From Flavobacteriales bacterium (GTDB lineage: Bacteria > Bacteroidota > Bacteroidia > CAIKAF01), in assembly GCA_026936045.1 (NCBI GenBank), contig JAIXKU010000106.1, positions 1 to 37,831 of the forward strand: DNA of 37,831 nucleotides, given 5' to 3'. Positions 31,529 through 37,831 of this stretch are shown here, piece after piece. The notes under the pieces are model-generated. The model worked only from the letters and a program-made list of their open reading frames with translations, searched no databases and was not told the origin of the DNA. Both the position numbers and the translations under genes were made by a program. Within the stretch, counting starts at the first letter, position 1, and every line of letters begins with the position of its first letter.

Positions 31529-34500
31529 ATGAGCCGACGTCTTATTTTCATATTGTCGCTATGCATGACACAGGTTTTCGCCACGCCTCAGCTGCAATTC
31601 AAAAAAATCTCAGTCGGTGATGGACTCACACAAAACACCATAACGGCTTTGTTTCAGGATCGTCTTGGCTACCTATGGATTGGCACACAAGATGGCCTCA
31701 GCTTATACAACGGTAGCAGTTTTCGTCATTTTAAAAATAACCCATCCGACTCTACGACACTTTCCGATAATTTTATCATTGATATATATCAGGATGCTAA
31801 TGAGCAGATTTGGATAGCCACGCGTAACGGGCTCAATCTTTTTGATAAAAAGACATTCCAGTTTAGACGATTTTATGGGACGGCCTACACAACACGAAAA
31901 TACCACAATACATTTACCCGGATTGCAGGAATAAACAACGACTTTGTGATTATACAAAAAGCCGGATTCTTAATAGGTCATACCTCTACGTTTACATTTT
32001 ATCCTATTCAAAACATCATTCATAAATATTTCAGAAACATTCAGCTACAGCGCTTATTTCCATATCAGGGCGGATTTATGGTTACAAGCAATCGCGGGTT
32101 GATTATCTTCGATCAGAAAACCTATTTCAACTTTATTCCTATTCGTCTTAGAGATGGCGAAATCATCACCTCTGTTATGAAGTGGGAAAATGATGATGAG
32201 ATATGGATAGGCAGTACTCATGGCTTATACACTGCAAAAAAAAACAGTCTAAACAAGAAGCCCCTAATATCGTTTTGGGAAAATAAGTCGAGATACCGGA
32301 TTAGCTGCATGGAAGAGGTTGATTCTGTAACATGCTGGATTGGTTCTGAGAACGGATTACTTATTACTAATAAAAATTATCCTGACAAACCAATGCACAT
32401 TCACCCTGAGAGCAAATATAGAGAAGGTATTTCTTCCGAGAATATTAATAATATTCTAAAAGCAAAAGATGGTCTTATCTGGGTAGGTACTATTAATGCC
32501 GGTCTGAATATTTTTGATCCTCAGACAAACCGGTTTCATATTATAGAGCTAGACACCAATGCCAACTCGAGCCGCATCAATACAGCTTGGGGATTATTTC
32601 AGGAAGATGATAAAAAACTGCTCGTTGGGAATAATGACGGGTTGCAGCTTATTCAATTCAACAGACCCATTAAAGAGATTGCAAATGGGCAGACCATGAA
32701 CTGGCAATATAATATGCAGAGTTTGAAGGAGAATGATTTCAGCACACTCATAACTTTTATTCATGGCGACTCTTCCAACTATTGGTTAGCTACGAACGGC
32801 AACGGTCTTATACAATATGATTATCTGAAAAAGAAGTTAACCCGCTATACAGATCAACCAAAAGCACCTTCCATTGCCAGCAATTACATTCATCATATTT
32901 CGGGAAACGACCATATACTATGGCTTAGTACACAAAACGGAATTACCCGATTTAACCCTGTTTTGAATCAGTACGACAATATCAAAATATCGGATTATTC
33001 GGCTGAGTTAAATGATTTTATTTTATCAACTTATATATCTAAAGACAATAAACTACTTCTTGCCTGCTCCGTAAACGGGCTTTATATTAAAGATCTGCAA
33101 AACGAGAAAGTCAGCGTATATCAACATAATGATACCATACCGGAAAGTCTTAGCTTTAATATCACAACATCAGCCTGCGAAGACGAACAAGGTTATTTCT
33201 GGATAGCCACTTTAGGAGGTGGTGTCAATCGCTTTAACCCAAAAGAAGCCCATTTTGAGCATTTTGGGCAGGAGAAAGGATTGCTTGACGAAGTTGTATA
33301 TACACTTGTTCCTGACCATTTAGGCAATATTTGGTTTTCTTCAAATACCACCATAGGAAAGATTAATACAGCGACACTTAATCTTAGGGTGTTTCCCATC
33401 AATGACATTTTCTCCGGCGTTGAGTTTAGCCAAAACTCATATCATTTTTCAAAAGATGGTATTCTGTTTTTTGGGGGGACAAGAGGTGTTGTATTCTTTG
33501 ATCCTGTGCAATTTCAGAATAAGGAACTAGCTGAACGTATTGTATTATCAGACCTGCGATTAAATTACAGACTACTTCAACCTTCCGACACCGCATTTAT
33601 CGTAGGAAATCCGCTCATGCCTGATCAAATAAACATGAAACCCGGCATTCGATCACTATATGCCGACTTTTCTGTATTAGATTATAGGAACCAGGCCAAT
33701 ATACAATTTTCTTACATGTTAGACGGCCTGACAGACCAATGGATTGAACTCCCCAAAAAACAACATGCTGTTTTTCTATCTAATCTACCCTTCGGTGATT
33801 ATGTTTTAAAAGTTAAGTACCGGCTTCAAGGGGAGTCATGGTTCTCGGTAGGTCTGCAGATACCCATTCATGTCATACCGCCGTTTTACCAAACCTTATG
33901 GTTTAAAGTCTGTGTATCCATATTCATAATAATCTCTATCGGGCTAAGCATTTATTTTATTTCTACTCAACGACTAAAACGCCGACTGCGTAAAGTAGAG
34001 ATGGAGACCAAAATACAAACCGAAAAAAACAGAATATCGCGTGAGCTGCATGATAATATCGGTTCTCAACTCACCTATGTTATTTCGTCCATTGACAAAA
34101 TCAGTTATCGGCTAAAGCCAGAGACCGCTACAGATGAAAAAAAAAAGCTGGATAATCTCGGCGATTTTACAAGACAAACGATGAAAGAATTAAGAGAAAC
34201 GATACATACACTCAATAAAAAGCAATACGCGTTAAGCGAATTGACTGAAAAAATTAAGGAGCTTGCCGATTCGTATATGTCAAACACCGATACTATCATT
34301 GAAATTAATAAGTCCGGCAATCCTCTAGACACGTTGACACCCATCGCATTTACTCATTTATATCGAGTGGTACAGGAAGCATTACAAAACATATTGAAAT
34401 ATGCCTCCGCTTCTAAGGTAATAATACATATTTCCATTCAAAGCCAAGAATTAAAGCTGCAAATTCAAGATAACGGCAAAGGCTTTGAGACAGAAAAGGT

Positions 34501-34630
34501 TATACGTGGCAATGGTCTCAGAAATATGCAACAACGTATTTTAGAGCTTAACGGTGTTATAGGTATTGAAAGCAAGCCTGGTAATGGCACATACATCACA
34601 ATAACAGTTCCATTGCAGGATGAAGCATAA
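31529..34630 (+). CDS. Propeller-type sensor histidine kinase (HisKA_3), non-hybrid
   Basis: This 1033-residue protein has a signal peptide (about 1-18), a long periplasmic sensor of two-component propeller repeats (about 25-680, with repeated LWIGTQDGLSLY, IWIATRNGLNLF and LIWVGTINAGLNIF units), a Y_Y_Y domain (about 690-785), one span (about 793-812), a short coiled coil, a HisKA_3 domain with phosphoacceptor His841 in SRELHDNIGSQLT, and a HATPase domain with VVQEALQNILKYA, QDNGKGFE and GNGLRNMQQR. In Bacteroides hybrids the receiver and AraC-type output lie in the same chain; here neither is present and a NarL/LuxR-type regulator follows 66 bases later. The ligand is unknown. Confidence 0.92.
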   Translation: MSRRLIFILSLCMTQVFATPQLQFKKISVGDGLTQNTITALFQDRLGYLWIGTQDGLSLYNGSSFRHFKNNPSDSTTLSDNFIIDIYQDANEQIWIATRNGLNLFDKKTFQFRRFYGTAYTTRKYHNTFTRIAGINNDFVIIQKAGFLIGHTSTFTFYPIQNIIHKYFRNIQLQRLFPYQGGFMVTSNRGLIIFDQKTYFNFIPIRLRDGEIITSVMKWENDDEIWIGSTHGLYTAKKNSLNKKPLISFWENKSRYRISCMEEVDSVTCWIGSENGLLITNKNYPDKPMHIHPESKYREGISSENINNILKAKDGLIWVGTINAGLNIFDPQTNRFHIIELDTNANSSRINTAWGLFQEDDKKLLVGNNDGLQLIQFNRPIKEIANGQTMNWQYNMQSLKENDFSTLITFIHGDSSNYWLATNGNGLIQYDYLKKKLTRYTDQPKAPSIASNYIHHISGNDHILWLSTQNGITRFNPVLNQYDNIKISDYSAELNDFILSTYISKDNKLLLACSVNGLYIKDLQNEKVSVYQHNDTIPESLSFNITTSACEDEQGYFWIATLGGGVNRFNPKEAHFEHFGQEKGLLDEVVYTLVPDHLGNIWFSSNTTIGKINTATLNLRVFPINDIFSGVEFSQNSYHFSKDGILFFGGTRGVVFFDPVQFQNKELAERIVLSDLRLNYRLLQPSDTAFIVGNPLMPDQINMKPGIRSLYADFSVLDYRNQANIQFSYMLDGLTDQWIELPKKQHAVFLSNLPFGDYVLKVKYRLQGESWFSVGLQIPIHVIPPFYQTLWFKVCVSIFIIISIGLSIYFISTQRLKRRLRKVEMETKIQTEKNRISRELHDNIGSQLTYVISSIDKISYRLKPETATDEKKKLDNLGDFTRQTMKELRETIHTLNKKQYALSELTEKIKELADSYMSNTDTIIEINKSGNPLDTLTPIAFTHLYRVVQEALQNILKYASASKVIIHISIQSQELKLQIQDNGKGFETEKVIRGNGLRNMQQRILELNGVIGIESKPGNGTYITITVPLQDEA

Positions 34631-34671
34631 TATACGACAATTGACGTATTATAATGTCGGCGTGAATAATC

Positions 34672-34679
34672 TATCTTTG
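34672..34679 (+). promoter_or_regulatory. Candidate -7 element of the response regulator gene
   Basis: The plus strand reads TATCTTTG (TAnnTTTG), 17 bases before the preferred ATG at 34697. This suggests the regulator can be transcribed apart from the kinase gene that ends 41 bases upstream. No -33 match at the right distance was seen. Confidence 0.45.
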
Positions 34680-34696
34680 TATTATAGATCTTGACA

Positions 34697-35359
34697 ATGA
34701 AAAAAATTAAGATTGCCATAGTTGATGATCAGCCATATCTTTTAAGCAGTTTAAAAGAAACGCTTGCCATGATGGAAGAATCCGAACTAGTCTTCTCTGC
34801 TTCCAATGGTCAGGAGGCGATTCATGAATTAAATCGCGGCAAGAAACCAGAATTGATTCTCATGGACATCAATATGCCTATTATGAATGGTATTGAAGCT
34901 ACCGGTATCATCACACAACAATTTCCTGAAATAAAGGTGCTGATGTTAACCGTATTTGAAGATGAACATAATATCTTCGATTCAATTATGGCCGGTGCGT
35001 GTGGTTATCTTTTAAAAGACGAAAAGCCGAATGTGCTTCACAATGCCATTTATGAAGCCATGGAGGGCGGCGCTCCCATGTCAACAAACATTGCTTTAAA
35101 GGCCTTGCAAATTATTCGTAACGGTCCGCCGCAATCTGCACAGGCTAGTGCTAATTATGATCTTTCTAAGCGGGAAATAGAAATTCTTGAAAAGATAGCC
35201 GCCGGGAAAAATTATCAGGAAATAGCCGATATGTTGTTTATCAGTCCTAAAACCGTTAGAAAGCATATTGAGAACATCTATCAAAAACTGCGCGTTCATA
35301 ACAAAGTAGAGGCTATCAACTTGGCTCGTAAAAACAAGCTGATACAGATATTCGTATAA
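34697..35359 (+). CDS. NarL/LuxR-family response regulator
   Basis: This 220-residue protein has a receiver domain with the acidic pair Asp10-Asp11, phosphoacceptor Asp57 (LILMDINMP) and a lysine in YLLKDEKP, then a LuxR-type helix-turn-helix (about 150-215) with LSKREIEILEKIAAGKNYQEIADMLF in outline and SPKTVRKHIENIYQKL. The HisKA_3 kinase directly upstream is its natural partner. The start ATG at 34697 is preferred to a TTG two codons before. A possible operator is an imperfect palindrome at 34632-34649. Confidence 0.95.
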   Translation: MKKIKIAIVDDQPYLLSSLKETLAMMEESELVFSASNGQEAIHELNRGKKPELILMDINMPIMNGIEATGIITQQFPEIKVLMLTVFEDEHNIFDSIMAGACGYLLKDEKPNVLHNAIYEAMEGGAPMSTNIALKALQIIRNGPPQSAQASANYDLSKREIEILEKIAAGKNYQEIADMLFISPKTVRKHIENIYQKLRVHNKVEAINLARKNKLIQIFV

Positions 35360-35416
35360 GACTATTTATACCGTATTTTATGTATATTTAGTACTTTAGC
35401 GCAATAATATATTGCC

Positions 35417-36250
35417 ATGAATACCTCTTTCAAGATTCAAACAAAAGACAATCTCTCTTTACAAGGATATACATGTCCTGTTTCGCAAACACCAAACGCC
35501 GTTATCGTTCAAGTGCACGGCATGGGAGAACATGCAGAACGCTATGAGCATGTAGCCACATTCTTTTCCGAAAAGAATATCGCGTGGTTCAGCATAGACC
35601 TTCGCGGACATGGTCGTTCAGAGGGAAAGCGAGGACATACACCTGATTATGAAGCTTTATTAACCGATATAGAGCAACTGTACAGGCATGCCTCACAATC
35701 CTATTCCAATCTGCCAATCATTCTTTATGGACATAGCATGGGTGGAAACCTCCTACTGAATTATATAATCAGAAAAAAGCCTCAGGTCGCCGGAGCTATT
35801 ATTACTTCACCTTATTTACGACTAAGCTTTGAACCGCCTGCATGGAAAGTAACACTAGGTAAAATATCGGCCGGTATCTTACCCACATTAACACAGTCCA
35901 CCGGCCTAGACACAAAAGCACTTTCTCGTGATTTGGATGTAGTGAACGCATATGATAACGATCCGCTGGTACACGATAAAATTACATCTGCTTTTTTTGT
36001 AAATGTGCACACGGCCGGCCCTTATGCTATCGAACATGCTAATCAAATTCAGATTCCCATTCTGCTCATGCATGGCACCTCAGATGCGATTACTTCCTAT
36101 AAAGCCTCTGAAGAATTAGCCCATAGAAACACGAAATATATTACGCTAAAATTATGGGAAGGATTATACCATGAAATCCATAATGAGCCGGAAAAACTGG
36201 ACGTGTTGAATACGATGTTTGATTGGATGAAAAACAATCGCCTTTTTTAA
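35417..36250 (+). CDS. Monoacylglycerol lipase-like alpha/beta hydrolase
   Basis: This 277-residue protein lacks a signal peptide and belongs to the Hydrolase_4/monoacylglycerol lipase group: HGMGEHAERY oxyanion-hole region, IDLRGHGRSEGKRGH, and the triad Ser107 in YGHSMGGN, Asp223 in GTSDAITS and His252 in GLYHEIHNE. It would cleave acyl esters such as monoacylglycerol or lysophospholipid in the cytoplasm; the natural substrate is not known. It lies 57 bases after the response regulator in the same direction, without a clear promoter, and converges on the lptF/G-type gene 22 bases away. It could be part of the regulator transcript or separate. Confidence 0.9.
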   Translation: MNTSFKIQTKDNLSLQGYTCPVSQTPNAVIVQVHGMGEHAERYEHVATFFSEKNIAWFSIDLRGHGRSEGKRGHTPDYEALLTDIEQLYRHASQSYSNLPIILYGHSMGGNLLLNYIIRKKPQVAGAIITSPYLRLSFEPPAWKVTLGKISAGILPTLTQSTGLDTKALSRDLDVVNAYDNDPLVHDKITSAFFVNVHTAGPYAIEHANQIQIPILLMHGTSDAITSYKASEELAHRNTKYITLKLWEGLYHEIHNEPEKLDVLNTMFDWMKNNRLF

Positions 36251-36272
36251 TAAGTGTAAAAAAGATTTGCTT

Positions 36273-37358
36273 TTATTTCTGTGCAAACCGAATAAGCACA
36301 ATACCTACAATAATAAAGAAGAAGTTGGGCAACCAAACAGCTAACCATGGCTGTAAAAGGCCGTTTAATGCAAAGGTGGTGGTAACTCGCATCATAAAGA
36401 TGTAAGAGAATGCCATCGCTACACCCATAGTAAGATGGAAGCCAATGCCGCCGCGTACTTTTCGACTGGCTATTGGCACTGCAATCAACGTAAGGATAAT
36501 CGTGGAAAAGGGATTGGCATTCCGTTGATTTTTCTCAATTAAATAGAAATTAACGTATTCTGAACCCTTTGACTTCTCATCTTCAATAAATGTATTCAGC
36601 TCAGCGTTGCTCATTGTTTCAATCTTCTTCAAATCAAGTTTAAAGAAAGCCGGCGTGAAAGCAAAAGTAGTATCCATCAGTGTACCCTGTCTAACCGTTT
36701 CTTTCGTATCATCAAAGCTTCTGATAATATAATCATGCAATTGCCAATGACCGTTCAAGCTGTCATAAACAATATGCCCGCTCATGATTTTTAAGACTAG
36801 CCTATCGTTCCGCATCTTCTCATAAGCAAATTTAGAAGCCCTGTTGGCCCGTACATCATATCTTTCTATAAACACAAATTCTCCTTGACTAAGTTGTCTA
36901 TGAAAGTTCATAGATGTTTCCGCCCGTTTTGAAAAGTATTTTTTCTCAAAAGCCACCCTCACTTCATTAGAATGGGGTAAAATAAAATTGGTCAGACCCC
37001 AACTGATAGACGCAATAAGAAAAGCCGAAAAAAGGAACGGTAAGAGCAATCGCCAATAGCTGACACCTGTTGCTAAGATTGAAATAATTTCCAAACGACT
37101 AGCCATACGAGAAGTAAAGAATATGACCGATATAAAAACAAAAAGCGGACTGAACAGGTTGCCGAAATAGGGAATAAAATTTAGATAGTAGTCGAGCAGA
37201 ATCTCATGAAGTTTAGGCGCATATCCCGGACGGCCGATTAATCCATCTAGTTTTTCAGACACATCAAAAACAACCGTCAAGGCCAATATCAACGAAATAG
37301 CTACAAAAAATGTAGCTAAAAATCGGCTTATAATATAGCGATCAATATGCTTGAACAC
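36273..37358 (-). CDS. LptF/LptG family permease (YjgP/YjgQ)
   Basis: This protein of about 361 residues has three N-terminal spans, a large periplasmic beta-rich domain (about residues 135-265) and three C-terminal spans, the layout of LptF and LptG. With LptB these form the ABC transporter that extracts lipopolysaccharide from the inner membrane. It opens with the family pattern IDRYIISRFLATF. I cannot tell LptF from LptG. The start is uncertain: GTG at 37358 gives MFKHIDRYI, close to the normal beginning, while a TTG at 37394 would add 12 residues. No ATG is available near the N-terminus. Confidence 0.88.
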   Translation of the reverse strand: MFKHIDRYIISRFLATFFVAISLILALTVVFDVSEKLDGLIGRPGYAPKLHEILLDYYLNFIPYFGNLFSPLFVFISVIFFTSRMASRLEIISILATGVSYWRLLLPFLFSAFLIASISWGLTNFILPHSNEVRVAFEKKYFSKRAETSMNFHRQLSQGEFVFIERYDVRANRASKFAYEKMRNDRLVLKIMSGHIVYDSLNGHWQLHDYIIRSFDDTKETVRQGTLMDTTFAFTPAFFKLDLKKIETMSNAELNTFIEDEKSKGSEYVNFYLIEKNQRNANPFSTIILTLIAVPIASRKVRGGIGFHLTMGVAMAFSYIFMMRVTTTFALNGLLQPWLAVWLPNFFFIIVGIVLIRFAQK

Positions 37359-37434
37359 AAGAAACAAAATTAACCTGATTTTCGAGGTTGACAAAGAAAG
37401 CCCGTCCTATTAGTGAAGATATTTTCTCAAAAAA

Positions 37435-37466
37435 TTGCAGAATTAGCATTTATTTGCCTAAATTTG
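37435..37466 (+). promoter_or_regulatory. Bacteroidota-type promoter of the STAS gene
   Basis: TTG at 37435-37437, a 21-base spacer and TAAATTTG at 37459-37466 fit the TTG-N17-23-TAnnTTTG pattern. The ATG follows 13 bases later. Confidence 0.5.
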
Positions 37467-37479
37467 GTATGTAATTAAT

Positions 37480-37831
37480 ATGATTGAAAGTATGAGTTTT
37501 CAAGTTAAAAAAAATGACCATTATCTGTTGTTAAAATCAACTGTTGAGAACTTGGATAGTTCCATTTCTCCCGATTTAAAAGCGGAGATTGTGTTTCAAA
37601 ACGGGAAAGGTGAGAAAAATATTGTCATTGATTTGAAAGATGTCAAATACATTGATTCATCCGGATTAAGCGCTATTTTGGTAGCTAATCGTTTGTGTAA
37701 AAGCTGTCAGGGTGTATTGGTCTTAACAGGGGTAAATGACTCTGTCATGAAATTGATTACTATTTCACAATTGGACTCTATACTTAACATCATTCAAAAC
37801 CCCAATGAAATTATTGACTATATTATCATGG
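37480..37831 (+). CDS. STAS-domain protein (anti-sigma factor antagonist-like), cut by window end
   Basis: The frame opens at ATG 37480 and is still open at the last base, giving 117 residues. It has the STAS fold pattern with IVIDLKDVKYIDSSGLSAIL: the serine pair before Gly-Leu is where anti-sigma antagonists such as SpoIIAA and RsbV are phosphorylated. LVLTGVNDSVMKLITISQLDSIL fits the later helices. Its promoter is clear. Such proteins bind anti-sigma kinases unless phosphorylated, and PP2C phosphatases such as that at 1965-3188 reactivate them; a functional link between the two is inference. Only a few residues are probably missing at the C-terminus. Confidence 0.88.
   Translation, partial: MIESMSFQVKKNDHYLLLKSTVENLDSSISPDLKAEIVFQNGKGEKNIVIDLKDVKYIDSSGLSAILVANRLCKSCQGVLVLTGVNDSVMKLITISQLDSILNIIQNPNEIIDYIIM

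Overview
The window is a stretch of chromosome from a member of the Bacteroidota; class and genus cannot be fixed from sequence alone. The evidence is a complete Bat (batABCDE) aerotolerance-type operon, two surface proteins ending in type IX secretion sorting domains (one type B, one type A), a propeller-type sensor kinase, repeated TAnnTTTG -7 promoter elements and an almost complete lack of Shine-Dalgarno sequences. Genes are tightly packed. No gene-free stretch exceeds 300 bases, and I saw no tRNA, rRNA, CRISPR array or transposase.

Layout. 1-2007 (+): the end of a Wzz-like chain-length protein and an O-antigen ligase/polymerase-like membrane protein. 1965-6289 (-): a PP2C/SpoIIE-type phosphatase, an LpxD-type acyltransferase, elongation factor P, a secreted Ser/Thr/Asn-rich protein and RidA. 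6434-10409 (+): valS, a small membrane protein and rsgA. 10406-13564 (-): pgk, a sugar-nucleotide epimerase and rfbA. 13692-15506 (+): a large multi-span membrane protein that may be a GT-C-type glycosyltransferase. 15779-19827 (+): two T9SS cargo genes. 20013-28726 (-): a metallophosphoesterase and the bat operon headed by moxR. 28903-31384 (-): NADP-isocitrate dehydrogenase and a secreted C1B-type cysteine peptidase. 31529-36250 (+): sensor kinase, LuxR-type response regulator and a monoacylglycerol-lipase-like hydrolase. 36273-37358 (-): an LptF/LptG permease. 37480-end (+): a STAS-domain protein cut by the window edge.

The most unusual structure is at 15418-20064. A 137-bp sequence occurs twice in direct orientation, 4510 bp apart, with nine differences that are all transitions. 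It carries the junction of two convergent genes: the 3' end of the 604-residue membrane protein and the 3' end of the phosphoesterase. Each copy has one live half and one dead half, so the two T9SS cargo genes appear to have been inserted between the convergent genes, duplicating the junction. Base composition inside the insert is mosaic, and one inserted gene joins a peptidase S74 self-cleaving chaperone domain to a downstream type IX sorting domain, an order that raises a topological question.

Functional themes are the cell envelope (polysaccharide, LPS transport, T9SS cargo, Bat complex), regulation (two-component pair, possible PP2C/STAS partner switching) and housekeeping translation and carbon metabolism. 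EF-P carries an arginine (R32) where many bacteria have a modified lysine.
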